Source: Algoriphagus sp. (GTDB lineage Bacteria; Bacteroidota; Bacteroidia; Cytophagales; Cyclobacteriaceae). Taken from it: 58,407 nucleotides of DNA. Location: NCBI RefSeq assembly GCF_024305035.1, contig NZ_JAMWZB010000030.1:1-58407 (forward strand), written 5' to 3'. This document shows, in pieces, positions 16,992-26,684 of the stretch (position 1 is the stretch's first letter; the number at the start of each line of letters is the position of its first letter). The notes below the pieces were generated by a model. It ran no database searches. It saw nothing but the letters and a program-made list of their open reading frames with translations, and was not told the DNA's origin. The position numbers and the translations under genes were made by a program.

Positions 16992-17876
16992 TTATAGCTG
17001 TGCATTACTCTTAATGATCTCCACTATTTTTTTATTGTCTATTTTGTTTTGGACATGCTTTGAGTCCTCCAGCAATACGGTGCTTTTCAGAGAGGGGAAA
17101 ATTTTCTTCGCTCGCCTGATCATCTTACCTCCTGGAAATAGAATATCGTTTTCGGCTGCAATTAAAGTAATCGGTGTTTTGATCTTTGAAGCATCAGTTG
17201 TTTTAATCACAGGAACTGGGGTGAAATCCATGATAAAATGGGTAAAGATCAGGGCTAAACTTTTCTCGGCATAATCGTCTTTTTCCGTGAAAGCAGCCGC
17301 TAAAAATTGGTCCAGATATTTTTTCTTTTTGGTTTTCATATACCGTTTCATAGGGATGAAGAACCGAAAGAGTGCTTTAATGGGATTCCCATTTACCACA
17401 AAAGCAGGTGCAGTAAGGAATACTTCCTTGATTTTCTGCTCATTGTAGAGGAGTGTTTTGAGAATGACTAATCCTCCAAATGAAAATCCGGCAAGAATGA
17501 CATTCTGGAGCTTCAGCTTGTCCATGATTTCATGCATCCATTCGCCATAAGAATCATCCTGCATACTCAAGCGCGTTTCTGCACTTTTATTGGGTTGGGC
17601 CAGCAGGTCTACAGCATATACAGAAAACGAATCCAGCAAATCTTTGTAGGTTTCTAAGGCAATCGGTGCATTTCCGTTTGAACCATGAATAAGAATAATG
17701 GGAGGTTTTTGTGGATTTCCGGTGATAATGATGTTGGTTTTTCCGAAGCTGGTATTGACCCTTTTAGATGAGAAATCAATGGAAAGGCTTTCCAGTTTTT
17801 GGTCATAGAGCTGAAGTATTTCTTGCTTTCCCTGTTCTGACTTAAATAATGACCCCATTTTTAATCTTTTTGGCAT
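16992..17876 (-). CDS. Cytoplasmic alpha/beta-fold hydrolase
   Basis: A 294-residue protein without a signal peptide. It has the oxyanion region ILIHGSNGN, the nucleophile elbow GFSFGG and a C-terminal part with Asp (IAAENDILFPGG) and His (LLEDSKHVQNK), completing a Ser-Asp-His triad. An ATG six codons inside is an alternative start. It is divergent from the TetR-type regulator at 17999. Two copies of an 18-bp repeat sit in the 122-bp shared region, so the regulator probably controls this gene and the DUF4386 and serine-hydrolase genes behind it. Substrate unknown. Confidence 0.86.
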   Translation of the reverse strand: MPKRLKMGSLFKSEQGKQEILQLYDQKLESLSIDFSSKRVNTSFGKTNIIITGNPQKPPIILIHGSNGNAPIALETYKDLLDSFSVYAVDLLAQPNKSAETRLSMQDDSYGEWMHEIMDKLKLQNVILAGFSFGGLVILKTLLYNEQKIKEVFLTAPAFVVNGNPIKALFRFFIPMKRYMKTKKKKYLDQFLAAAFTEKDDYAEKSLALIFTHFIMDFTPVPVIKTTDASKIKTPITLIAAENDILFPGGKMIRRAKKIFPSLKSTVLLEDSKHVQNKIDNKKIVEIIKSNAQL

Positions 17877-17942
17877 TTGCGGGGAAGATTTTATCCAGAT
17901 GGGTGATAAGAATGCTACTCCGCGTTTATAAAATTCTTAACT

Positions 17943-17989
17943 TTAGGACAAGTTTACTAAAATAATTTGAATTAGGACAAGTTTACTAA
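17943..17989. promoter_or_regulatory. Tandem 18-bp operator-like repeats in a divergent promoter
   Basis: TTAGGACAAGTTTACTAA occurs twice without mismatch, at 17943-17960 and 17972-17989, 29 bp apart. Each copy is an imperfect palindrome (TTAG at one end, CTAA at the other). The second copy ends nine bases before the TTG start of the TetR gene, a usual place for autorepression. Confidence 0.65.
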
Positions 17990-17998
17990 TCAAAAAAA

Positions 17999-18625
17999 TT
18001 GGATACGAAAACAAAAATATTGACGGCAGCTAGGTTGCTTTTTAATGATTTGGGATTTAGTAGTGTGACAATCAGGATGATAGCCTTAGAGCTGCAGATG
18101 AGTTCAGGGAATTTGAATTACCACTTCAAAACTAGGGAGGATATCTTGGAAGCCCTATATTTTGAAATGGTTAAGGAGTTTGACAGTCGAGTTGACCAAT
18201 TGGGAGTACAGGAAATTTCTTTTCAAACCATCAAACAGGATATCCGTCAGAGTTTGAAACGAATGATAGACTATCGTTTTTTCTGGACGGATCTTTATAA
18301 TTTACTGAGGTTGAATAAATCCATCAAAGCGCATTTTGAAGCGGTTTACCTCAAGCGAGTTGAAGGATATGAATTTCTTATGAGGTATTTGACGGATAAA
18401 GGGCAACTCCGCGAGTTTGAATTTTCTACTGAGCGGAAATTTTTAATTGAACGAATGATCGGTTTCAGTAATACTTGGCTTTACAATTCCTCTATTTATG
18501 AAATCGAGATCAACGATGATTACCTCGATCACCAAACTGATAATCTATTGTCTATGCTCTATCCTTATTTGACGGAAAAAGGCAAGCTTGAATACAGAAA
18601 ATTAAGACCTGATTTTTTTAATTAA
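17999..18625 (+). CDS. TetR/AcrR-family transcriptional regulator
   Basis: A 208-residue protein read from a TTG codon at 17999; no ATG lies close enough to keep the whole helix-turn-helix. Residues 1-50 are a typical TetR DNA-binding head (ILTAARLLFNDLGFSSVTIR, LQMSSGNLNYHFKTREDIL). The remainder is helical and aromatic-rich, ending in a DUF-type ligand domain common in Bacteroidota (DIRQSLKRMIDYRFFWTDLY). It should repress itself and the divergent hydrolase operon through the two 18-bp repeats just upstream. Confidence 0.9.
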   Translation: MDTKTKILTAARLLFNDLGFSSVTIRMIALELQMSSGNLNYHFKTREDILEALYFEMVKEFDSRVDQLGVQEISFQTIKQDIRQSLKRMIDYRFFWTDLYNLLRLNKSIKAHFEAVYLKRVEGYEFLMRYLTDKGQLREFEFSTERKFLIERMIGFSNTWLYNSSIYEIEINDDYLDHQTDNLLSMLYPYLTEKGKLEYRKLRPDFFN

Positions 18626-18994
18626 TTGGATTCAGGAAATTTGCAGCAATGGAGTGGGTCGGTTTTTTATTTTCTTGAGTTATTTAGTGAGTTAAAATAT
18701 ATGGCACGAACCGATCATGGTAATACATCTCACATAGGGGGTTGAAAATCAAAGCCATTCCATGTGACCATTAAAAAGCAATTATAAATACAAAAATTCA
18801 TCATCCTTAATGGTTTTTCAATAAAAGGCTCATTCATGGTCTATTAAAAAGTGTTAAATATCTGAATTAAAAGAATTTGGACTTAAGGATGGAAAATTTA
18901 TTGTTAACCCTTCCTTGGGAATTTAAAAGAGGACTAGACAATTACCCTTTTACCATTTTATCTTTCAGAGTCAACCAAGAACTTTCTTTTCAGT
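18626..18994. other. Gene-free interval
   Basis: A 369-bp AT-rich gap between the TetR gene and the membrane AraC gene, both on the plus strand. No open frame, hairpin terminator or palindrome of note was found; the promoter of the AraC gene must be here. Confidence 0.5.
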
Positions 18995-20221
18995 ATGTAT
19001 TTTGAATTTAACGATAAAAGCTCAATACTTTTTTTATTCTTTGTCCATGAAGGGATTTTCAGTTTTCTACACTTAATCAAAGGAATTAGAAATGATCACA
19101 AACCAAGTCTTTGGTTGAGTTTTTTTATAGCACTTTCCATTTTATATATTACGCCTTTTATGCTGGGATATGCCAATTGGTATGCTAGAAATCCCTACCG
19201 AGACATCCTTTTTTACATTCCATTCCAGCAATTGTTATTGATTCCACCTGTCATCTATTTTTACCTAAGTTCCCTTCTGGACAGCACGTTTAAATTCAGG
19301 AAAGACCACTACCTTCATTTTCTACCTGCAATGGTGTATCTGATCTATTCCCTGATCATCTTCATTACGGACAAGATTATTCTTCAGGAATCTTTTTTTT
19401 ATGAAGACGGTAGAGATAAGGATTTCTTATTCGAATACCAGGCGGCAGGATTTATATCACTATTGATTTATTTGGTGTTGAGTTTGAAAATCTACAAAAG
19501 ATACCGAGCAATTACGTTTAATTCATTTAGTCATGCCGAATCCCTCAGTTTCAGATGGGCAAAGCATTTTTTGACAGCCTTACTGGTTTTGGTCATCCTT
19601 AGAGGACTATTCTTTATTTTGAATCTTGAATGGGATGCTTTTGGAAAGAAGTTTTGGTACTATTTTCTTTTTGGATCGGTCCTGTATTATGTCTCTGTTG
19701 CAGGTTACCTATCGTCTATTCGTTCCTTGACTGCATTTGAAAAAAATGATAGATCGAAAGGAGATTTACCTTTGGTTGAGCTCCGAGTTCCTGAGGATAA
19801 TTCCAATGTGGCCGATGATAGTCTCGTGCCGGAAGATTTGGGATTCTGGAAACAAAAAATAGAGAAGCTGATTGTGGAGGAGGGGTATTTCCAAAACCCC
19901 GAACTTTCTGTTTTTGAGCTAGCCCAACAACTAAATACGCATCCTAAGAAAATCTCCCAGACGATCAATTTGGCCTTTGAGATGAACTTCAATGATTACA
20001 TCAATCAGTTTCGAGTAAAGGCAATTATAGAAAAAATTGAAAGCAAAAAAGATTTGAATCTGACTTTATTGGGTATTGCATTGAAATCAGGGTTTAATTC
20101 CAAATCAACCTTCAACAGAGCTTTCAAGCGATACACCGGAGTCTCTCCTAAGGAATATTTCGGTAGAAATGAGGAAAAAGAGGTGTCAAATCAGGATTTG
20201 AAGCGAGATAGTAAGCCATAA
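18995..20221 (+). CDS. Membrane-bound AraC-family regulator
   Basis: A 408-residue protein. Residues 1-235 contain about seven hydrophobic helices (SILFLFFVHEGIFSFLHLI, LWLSFFIALSILYITPF, ILFYIPFQQLLLIPPVIYFY, and others). Residues 285-395 are a double helix-turn-helix AraC DNA-binding domain (LSVFELAQQLNTHPKKISQT, IALKSGFNSKSTFNRAFKRY, TGVSPKEY). This 7-TM plus AraC layout is common in Bacteroidota and is thought to sense membrane-soluble or surface signals. Only 25 bp separate it from the following serine hydrolase gene, suggesting an operon in which the hydrolase is target or partner. Confidence 0.9.
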   Translation: MYFEFNDKSSILFLFFVHEGIFSFLHLIKGIRNDHKPSLWLSFFIALSILYITPFMLGYANWYARNPYRDILFYIPFQQLLLIPPVIYFYLSSLLDSTFKFRKDHYLHFLPAMVYLIYSLIIFITDKIILQESFFYEDGRDKDFLFEYQAAGFISLLIYLVLSLKIYKRYRAITFNSFSHAESLSFRWAKHFLTALLVLVILRGLFFILNLEWDAFGKKFWYYFLFGSVLYYVSVAGYLSSIRSLTAFEKNDRSKGDLPLVELRVPEDNSNVADDSLVPEDLGFWKQKIEKLIVEEGYFQNPELSVFELAQQLNTHPKKISQTINLAFEMNFNDYINQFRVKAIIEKIESKKDLNLTLLGIALKSGFNSKSTFNRAFKRYTGVSPKEYFGRNEEKEVSNQDLKRDSKP

Positions 20222-20246
20222 TTGCCATTCTTGAAGAAAAAATCAA

Positions 20247-21881
20247 ATGAAAGTAATTCTAGTCTTCCTCTTTAGCCTTTTACATCTTAGTTTGCTTCGT
20301 GCACAGTCGGGTTTACCGCCAGATATAATTCAAAAACTCGATTCCATCTCTAGGCAGGATGTTCCCGCAAAAGCACCGGGAATTGCTACAGCAATTATTA
20401 GGAATGGAGTGGTAATCTATGAGAAGTATGCCGGAATTGCAGATTTTGCAGATAGTAGCCTGATCGGAAAATCCACCCGATTTAATATCGCTTCCAATGG
20501 GAAACAGTTTACCGCTTTGGCTATTTTAAGCTTGGTGTCAGCCGGTAAAATCAAGCTTGATGATGACATCAGATCTTTTTTTCCAAACTTGTTTCCTCAG
20601 GTCAAAACTGCACTAACAGTCAAAATGCTACTCAACCATACCAGCGGAATCAGGGATTGCTATGATCTCTGGTCTTTGCAAGGCTATACGTGGTGGAAGG
20701 AGTCGTTTGACAATAAGGATGTATTACAATTGATCATTTCTCAGCAAGACCTAAATTTTGAACCGGATACTGCTTATGGCTACAGCAATTCCAATTATAT
20801 TTTGCTGGCCTTGATTGTTGAAAAAGTATCGGGAATAACCTTTAAGGAATTTACAGATGAAATGTTCCAAAAGTTGAATATGACCAATACGGCTTTTGAA
20901 AGTGATCACCGACATAGAGCCGGTCCCATTGCCAGGGCTTACTTCAATTTTGACACTTGGACGACCTCTGATTGGATATGGGAGGTATGTGGAGACGGAA
21001 ACCTCTTTACCACTTTGGAAGATCAAATTCAATGGGAAAAACTGATTCACCGTCAGGGAGATTCATCTTTACCCAAAAAATTGATTTTGCAAAGTCAGGA
21101 ATCTATTCCGGGATCCAAATTTAAGAATTATGGCTATGGTCTGGAGTTTGGCCAATACATGGGTTTGGATTACACTTTCCATGAGGGTGCTACAGGAGCT
21201 TGGAAGGCCACGGTGATCCGGTTCCCAGAGCGGAATTATTCCTTTATTACCTTGACCAATACCGGTAAATCTATTCCATCTTCCCAAACAAGGCAACTTG
21301 TCGATGCGGTATTTAAACTCAATTCGGTCAAAAATAACCTAGTGACCAAACCGGATCGAGTAGGGGAATATGTGAGCGAGGAAGAGCTTCAGGGAACTTA
21401 CTTAACTGAAGATGATTTTGCGTTTACCTTCGAAATGCGGGAGGGTAAAATTTTTCTGATCCGTGAGGGAAGGAATGAGGTGGAATTGGAACGGGAATCG
21501 GCTAATATTTTCCATCAGAAGTTTGATCCGGCATTTAAGCAGGAATTTACCAATGACGCAAATGGAGAAAAGCAGGTTACTGCCTACTACATCAATCACG
21601 CCCCCTACACATTAAAGAAGACCCAACCTATTAGAATGGGCTTTGATCCTAAGACAATGGAAGGGGAATATCACAATGCTGAGACCAAAGTAAAGATCCG
21701 AATTGATCATGTGGGTGGGATAAACTATGCGGTTACCTTCCGGGGAGAGAATGAAATCCCAGGGCTACTGGTCTCCGAGAAAAAGCTCTTAGTTGGCCCT
21801 TACAGTCTTGAATTTGAGGAAACAAACCTATTGCTGCATGGGGATAGGATTAAAAGGGTCAGGTTTGAGCGAATAAATTAG
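20247..21881 (+). CDS. Exported serine hydrolase of the class C beta-lactamase/PBP-like family
   Basis: A 544-residue protein with a signal peptide (1-19, ending LRAQ). The catalytic domain (about 25-350) shows SxxK as SNGK, the YxN motif in GYSNSNY, and a third motif HEGATG in place of KTG. The C-terminal 180 residues form beta-rich lipocalin-like modules (LQGTYLTEDDFAFTFEMREG). It is distinct in sequence from the serine hydrolase at 14786-16255. The gene follows the membrane AraC regulator by 25 bp. Likely an esterase or D-aminopeptidase in the periplasm; antibiotic resistance is not implied. Confidence 0.87.
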   Translation: MKVILVFLFSLLHLSLLRAQSGLPPDIIQKLDSISRQDVPAKAPGIATAIIRNGVVIYEKYAGIADFADSSLIGKSTRFNIASNGKQFTALAILSLVSAGKIKLDDDIRSFFPNLFPQVKTALTVKMLLNHTSGIRDCYDLWSLQGYTWWKESFDNKDVLQLIISQQDLNFEPDTAYGYSNSNYILLALIVEKVSGITFKEFTDEMFQKLNMTNTAFESDHRHRAGPIARAYFNFDTWTTSDWIWEVCGDGNLFTTLEDQIQWEKLIHRQGDSSLPKKLILQSQESIPGSKFKNYGYGLEFGQYMGLDYTFHEGATGAWKATVIRFPERNYSFITLTNTGKSIPSSQTRQLVDAVFKLNSVKNNLVTKPDRVGEYVSEEELQGTYLTEDDFAFTFEMREGKIFLIREGRNEVELERESANIFHQKFDPAFKQEFTNDANGEKQVTAYYINHAPYTLKKTQPIRMGFDPKTMEGEYHNAETKVKIRIDHVGGINYAVTFRGENEIPGLLVSEKKLLVGPYSLEFEETNLLLHGDRIKRVRFERIN

Positions 21882-22304
21882 ATAAGGGTTTTATACTTTT
21901 TTTATTGGTTCCTGGTTAAGTTTTATAATCTTCAGGTCAAGCTTCCAGGGCTTGGAGCCGCACTTTTTCTTCGATTGAGAAAGGGGATGGTAAGAAATGG
22001 GTAATAAAGGTCCATTCAGATAATTTATAGAACGGAGCGTAAAACCCAACCATCTTTAGTGGTTTCGATGTAAGTAACAAATTCACTTTACCTTGTCAGT
22101 ATAAGACATTAAAACCTCGTAAGGGACTTGCGAGTACACGTGTGGAGCAACTATGAGACTTCTAACTCTTCGGAGCAGTAAGCAAGCTGCAGCGAAGCAC
22201 GAAGCACAATTGTCTTTAGCAAATGGATAGTTCACTTAAATCTGACGGTTCCGAAATTGATTTTCAAAAGGAGCAAAAGTTTAGGTTTTTTAGCTATTCT
22301 AAAG
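21882..22304. other. Gene-free interval containing a structured element
   Basis: No gene is seen between the serine hydrolase and the RND pump. Positions 22116-22197 are richer in G+C than the surroundings and fold as two hairpins. CTCGTAAG pairs with CTTGCGAG over a 3-nt loop (22116-22134). CTTCG (22168-22172) pairs with CGAAG (22193-22197), enclosing GCAG (22075-22078 is not involved; the inner arm is 22175-22178) with CTGC (22187-22190); the two stems are separated by opposed GA/AG pairs. This could be a small RNA or a dispersed REP-like element. Confidence 0.35.
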
Positions 22305-22346
22305 AAAAAAGGCCCTGCTTAAAGGATTGAAAGCAGAGCCTTTTTT
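22305..22346 (-). terminator. Bidirectional intrinsic terminator of the efflux operon
   Basis: A-run, then GGC and CTGCTT pairing with AAGCAG and GCC (one unpaired base on each arm), then a T-run. It lies four bases after the stop codon of the RND transporter gene. The A- and T-runs on both sides let it work in both directions. Confidence 0.8.
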
Positions 22347-22350
22347 CAAA

Positions 22351-25300
22351 TTAGGGGTGCTTGGCGTGATAGTCAAGCCAGTCAGTATCAGCTTCCTCCT
22401 CCAGTCGTTTGAGTTCTTTTTTGCCGTAGGCCAACTTGGTAATGGCAACATACAGAACGGGTACAAAGAAAATGGCCAAGAAGGTGGCAGCCAGCATTCC
22501 GCCGATTACCGTCCAACCAATGGTTTGTCTGGCAACAGCTCCAGCACCGTTGGACAAAGCCAAAGGTACCACACCCAGAATAAAGGCCAAGGAAGTCATA
22601 ATGATGGGCCGAAGGCGTAGTTTTGCCGCTTCAAGCGTGGCCTTTACTAACGGCATTCCTTTATCTACCCGCTCTTTAGCAAACTCTACGATCAAAATGG
22701 CATTTTTTGCAGCCAAACCGATCAGGGTAATTAATCCGATCTGGGCATACACATTGTTATCCAATTTGGGAAGGAAAGTCAAGGCGAGTATTGCCCCAAA
22801 TGCTCCTAAAGGCAAAGCCAGTAGTACCGAGAAGGGAACTGACCAGCTTTCGTAAAGTGCAGCCAGTAGGAGGGAAACCAGGATAATGGCCAATGCAAAA
22901 ATTAACAGGGTACTATTTCCTGCCGCCATTTCTTCCCGGCTTAGACCTGAAAAATCATAACTGTATCCATCCGGTAGGACTTCAGCAGCTACTTCTTCCA
23001 AGGCCTGAATCGCCTGTCCTGAACTATAACCCGGGGCTGCATTTCCGTTGATTTCGGCAGACCGGAACAGGTTGTAGTGAGAAATTACCGGGGCATTTTC
23101 TACCACTTGGTAATTCACCAATGCCGAGAGGGGAACGGATTCTCCTGCTCGATTAAGGACATAGTATTTTTCCAAATCTTCAATACCCGAACGATAGGTC
23201 GTATCCGCTTGGGTCACCACTCGGAAGTTGCGTCCATATTTGGTAAAATCATTAACGTAGCTTGAGCCCATAAATCCAGACATGGTGGAAAAGACATCGG
23301 TCAAGGAGACTCCCAGTTTTTTGACTTTTTCCCGATCAACTTCTACATGATATCCCGGCGTTTTTGCAGTAAAAAAGCTAAATGCACGATCGATTTCAGG
23401 CCGCTCATTGACTGCTTGGAGGAATTGGCCCAAAACCTGTTCCAGTTCTTTCACTTCTCCACCGGCGCGCTGCTCGAGCATAAAGCTAAATCCACCGGTT
23501 TGGCCCAACCCGGGAATAGCTGGCGGCGGTACGACCACAATGTTTGCCTCTTCTACTGCTTGGAATTTCTGATTCAAGGCCCCAATTATCCCAAATAATT
23601 GCAGCGAAGGATCTTTTCGTTCTTCCCAAGGATGCATTTGTACAAAGAAGGTGGCAGAATTGGGTTTGAACGAAAAGTTGATCGCATTCAATCCGCCGAT
23701 ACCAGTCACATTATTGATGCCTTCGGTCGATCGGATGAGTTCTACTAGTTCAGCCATCACCTGGCGGGTTCTACTGGAAGATGCTCCCTCGGGAAGCTCC
23801 ACTGATACGAATAATCGCCCTTCATCTTCAGTGGGCAAAAAACCCGTTGGTTTGGTTTGAAATAACCCGAATGTACCTATGAAAATCACTCCCAACATGA
23901 TCAAGGCTAAAGGAGTCTTTTTTACCCAAGAATTTACGCCATGGGTATAGTTTCCGGTTACTTTGGCAAACCAGGTATTGAACTGGTAGAAGAATCGATT
24001 GAGTCCGGTACTTTTTTCATGAACCGGTGAGGGTTTGAGTAAAAGACTGCACAGGGCCGGGGTGAGCGTCAAAGCCACAAAGGCCGAGATTAAAACCGAA
24101 ATTGCAATGGTAATTGCAAACTGTTGGTACATCCTTCCCACTATTCCCGGGATAAATCCAACCGGAATAAATACTGCGGCCAATATCAATGCGATCGCAA
24201 TCACCGGAGCTGTAATATCCCGCATCGCCCGGCGGGTGGCCTCCTTGGCAGAAAGCTTAAAATGATCGATGTAATGCTGGGCAGCTTCCACCACCACAAT
24301 GGCATCATCCACTACGATCCCGATCGCCAATACAAAGCCAAACATGGTTAAGGTATTGATGGTGAAACCCAAAGGAACAAAGAAAATGAAGGTACCGATG
24401 ATCGAGACAGGGATGGCCAGAATGGGAACCAACGTAGCTCTCCAACTTTGTAAAAACAAAAACACGACCACAATCACCAGTAAAAGTGCCTCTGCGAAGG
24501 TTTTAATTACCTCACTGATTGAAACTTCTACCACCGAAACGGATTCGAACGGAACCACAAAATCCACGTCGGCTGGAAAGGTGGTTTTCAGATTATCCAG
24601 GGCAGCATAAATTCCTTCGGCAGTTTCCACCGCATTGCTTCCCGGTGCCTGATAGACCAGTAATATTGCAGCCTGTTTTCCGTTAACAGTTGAATATTGG
24701 CCATAATTAAACTGACCCAGCTCGACCCGTGCAATGTCCTTGAGGTAAACCAAAGATCCGTCTTCAGGATGGGTTCGGACGATGATTTGTTCGAATTCCT
24801 CGGCTTCTCCCAATCGACCGTTAACGGTAATCGGGTATTCAAAAGCCTGGGTATTGAATTGTGGCATTCCACCTACTGTTCCTGCGGCAACTTGCAAATT
24901 TTGCTCTTGGATGGCTTGATTAACTTGAGCCGCAGAGATTCCGTATTGGGCCATTTTATCCGGCCTTAGCCAAACCCGCATGGAAAAGTCCTGACCAATG
25001 GCAGTGATATCACCTACTCCTTTTACCCTGAGTAAAGCATCTTTGATAAAGATATTGGTGTAATTGGATAAAAATTTGGCATCATGAGTACCTTCTGGGG
25101 AATAGATACTGATTACCATCATGATACTTGGATTTCTCTTTCGGACCACTACACCGAGTCTTCTTACAGCCTCTGGCAAAGTAGGTTCTGCGATACTGAC
25201 CCGGTTTTGGACATCTAGGGTAGCAATGTCAATATCTGTTCCCACATCAAAGGTGACGTTCATCTGCATCTGCCCGGTGCTGGTGTTGTTCGAGCTGATG

Positions 25301-25533
25301 TAGGCCATTCCCGGTGTTCCATTGACTTGGGTTTCGATGGGAGTGGCTACGGTCTGTTCCACAGTCTGCGCATCCGAACCCACATAGTTTGCCGAAACAG
25401 AAACTACCGGCGGGGTAATGTCCGGATATTGGGTCACGGGCAGATTGAGTGCTGCCAAAGCTCCCACCAATACGATCACGATGGAAATCACCATGGCCGT
25501 GACGGGGCGTTTTATAAATACTTCTGAGATCAT
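22351..25533 (-). CDS. RND-family multidrug efflux transporter (HAE1, AcrB-like)
   Basis: A 1060-residue protein with the full HAE1 layout: first helix near 10-30, a large periplasmic loop, helices 2-6 (about 340-490), helix 7 near 540, a second periplasmic loop, and helices 8-12 (about 870-1035). Family signatures are FIKRPVTAMVISIVIVLVGA at the start, GIVVDDAIVVVEA with the proton-relay Asp-Asp pair in helix 4, and GLAAKNAILIVEFAKE in the C-terminal half. It forms the inner-membrane trimer that, with the MFP and TolC-like proteins encoded just upstream, expels lipophilic compounds. Gap to the MFP gene is 37 bp. Confidence 0.96.
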   Translation of the reverse strand: MISEVFIKRPVTAMVISIVIVLVGALAALNLPVTQYPDITPPVVSVSANYVGSDAQTVEQTVATPIETQVNGTPGMAYISSNNTSTGQMQMNVTFDVGTDIDIATLDVQNRVSIAEPTLPEAVRRLGVVVRKRNPSIMMVISIYSPEGTHDAKFLSNYTNIFIKDALLRVKGVGDITAIGQDFSMRVWLRPDKMAQYGISAAQVNQAIQEQNLQVAAGTVGGMPQFNTQAFEYPITVNGRLGEAEEFEQIIVRTHPEDGSLVYLKDIARVELGQFNYGQYSTVNGKQAAILLVYQAPGSNAVETAEGIYAALDNLKTTFPADVDFVVPFESVSVVEVSISEVIKTFAEALLLVIVVVFLFLQSWRATLVPILAIPVSIIGTFIFFVPLGFTINTLTMFGFVLAIGIVVDDAIVVVEAAQHYIDHFKLSAKEATRRAMRDITAPVIAIALILAAVFIPVGFIPGIVGRMYQQFAITIAISVLISAFVALTLTPALCSLLLKPSPVHEKSTGLNRFFYQFNTWFAKVTGNYTHGVNSWVKKTPLALIMLGVIFIGTFGLFQTKPTGFLPTEDEGRLFVSVELPEGASSSRTRQVMAELVELIRSTEGINNVTGIGGLNAINFSFKPNSATFFVQMHPWEERKDPSLQLFGIIGALNQKFQAVEEANIVVVPPPAIPGLGQTGGFSFMLEQRAGGEVKELEQVLGQFLQAVNERPEIDRAFSFFTAKTPGYHVEVDREKVKKLGVSLTDVFSTMSGFMGSSYVNDFTKYGRNFRVVTQADTTYRSGIEDLEKYYVLNRAGESVPLSALVNYQVVENAPVISHYNLFRSAEINGNAAPGYSSGQAIQALEEVAAEVLPDGYSYDFSGLSREEMAAGNSTLLIFALAIILVSLLLAALYESWSVPFSVLLALPLGAFGAILALTFLPKLDNNVYAQIGLITLIGLAAKNAILIVEFAKERVDKGMPLVKATLEAAKLRLRPIIMTSLAFILGVVPLALSNGAGAVARQTIGWTVIGGMLAATFLAIFFVPVLYVAITKLAYGKKELKRLEEEADTDWLDYHAKHP

Positions 25534-25570
25534 GTATTCGATTTTTAAATGAAAAAACGGTCCAGTTTAT

Positions 25571-26677
25571 TTACTGAACCCTAACTTTTGCACCTTGACG
25601 AAGTTTTTGTATTCCTTCCACAACAATAGTTTGTCCTGAATCCAAGCCACCGCGCACGACTACATCAGGGCCGATTACAGTTCCTAGTTGAAGGGTCTTT
25701 TGCGATACGGTGCTATCTTGGGCAAGAACATAGACGAAGTATTCTCCCATTTGCTCAGTTACGGCTTTGTATGGAATTACCAGTTGATCCCCATAATCCT
25801 GATTTAATACTTGAAGGGTGGCTGTCATTCCCGGAACGAGTATTTCCTCCGGATTTGGGAATTCTACTCGAACGTTGAGCGTGCCTGATTGCCTTCCAAC
25901 TGCCCGGTCCATGGATTTTAATTTGCCGGGATAAGCATACATTGAGCGGTCTCCTAATTGTAAGGTAAATAAGGAATCCGGTAAATCTGAGGCGTTCATC
26001 AACCGGGTGAATCGGGGAATTTCCCGTTCATTAATCACAAAATCAGCCTGAATCGGACCCGATGAGGAAATGGTATTGAGCAGTGGTTGCCCAGGTGAGA
26101 CTTGAGCGCCAATTCGGACTTGTGAAATTCCAATTCGTCCCGCAAAAGGGGCCTTAATTACTGAGTAATTTAAGTCGGTATCCGCAGCAGTTACTTGGGC
26201 CTCTGCTGCTTGAACCTGGGCTTCTGCTGCCAATAATTCAGCTTTTGCATTGTCCAAAACTTGCTTGGCAATCGCCTGCTTTTCATCCAAACGTTCGTAG
26301 CGCTGGACATCCTTTTGAACTCGGGCTAAGTTGGCTTTAGCCGAAGCTAAGGTGGCAGCTGCCTGATTTCGAGCTGCTTGGTATTTGCTTTGATCAATTT
26401 CGTAGAGCCGTTGCCCCCGGGTTACTTCTTGTCCATCCTGGACAAAAATACGGGTGATGTACCCGCTTACCTGAGGACGAATCTCCACCTCGTTGGTGGC
26501 TACCAAAGTTGCGGGGTAAGTGTCTGTTCCGGTTACGGGCTTTGGATTTACTTGGACTACCGTTACTGCTGCAGGAGGCATCGCCACAGGGCTGGAATTA
26601 CCCGAGCCCCCACAAGAGGCGACCAATACGGTGAGAGAAATACTCCCTATAAAAGAAAAGAATTGATGCTTTTTCAT
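25571..26677 (-). CDS. RND efflux periplasmic adaptor (membrane fusion protein, AcrA-like)
   Basis: A 368-residue lipoprotein (signal ending LVLVASC, lipobox VASC). It has the barrel-sandwich hybrid halves (VEIRPQVSGYITRIFVQDGQ and YSVIKAPFAGRIGISQVRIG) around a coiled-coil hairpin (about 100-165, rich in Ala/Gln/Glu). A beta-barrel and a membrane-proximal domain (RVEFPNPEEILVPGMTATLQ) follow. It bridges the RND pump and the TolC-like channel. Seven bases separate it from the TolC-like gene. Confidence 0.95.
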   Translation of the reverse strand: MKKHQFFSFIGSISLTVLVASCGGSGNSSPVAMPPAAVTVVQVNPKPVTGTDTYPATLVATNEVEIRPQVSGYITRIFVQDGQEVTRGQRLYEIDQSKYQAARNQAAATLASAKANLARVQKDVQRYERLDEKQAIAKQVLDNAKAELLAAEAQVQAAEAQVTAADTDLNYSVIKAPFAGRIGISQVRIGAQVSPGQPLLNTISSSGPIQADFVINEREIPRFTRLMNASDLPDSLFTLQLGDRSMYAYPGKLKSMDRAVGRQSGTLNVRVEFPNPEEILVPGMTATLQVLNQDYGDQLVIPYKAVTEQMGEYFVYVLAQDSTVSQKTLQLGTVIGPDVVVRGGLDSGQTIVVEGIQKLRQGAKVRVQ

Positions 26678-26684
26678 ATCAGAT

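Noticed and set aside
18626..18994. Sigma-54 promoter at TGGCAC near 18708
   Set aside because: The -24 element is present but no GC at the required -12 spacing follows.
14786..21881. Beta-lactam resistance genes
   Set aside because: Both serine hydrolases have SxxK motifs but atypical second or third motifs and long C-terminal tails, as in esterase/D-peptidase members; nothing supports a true class C beta-lactamase.
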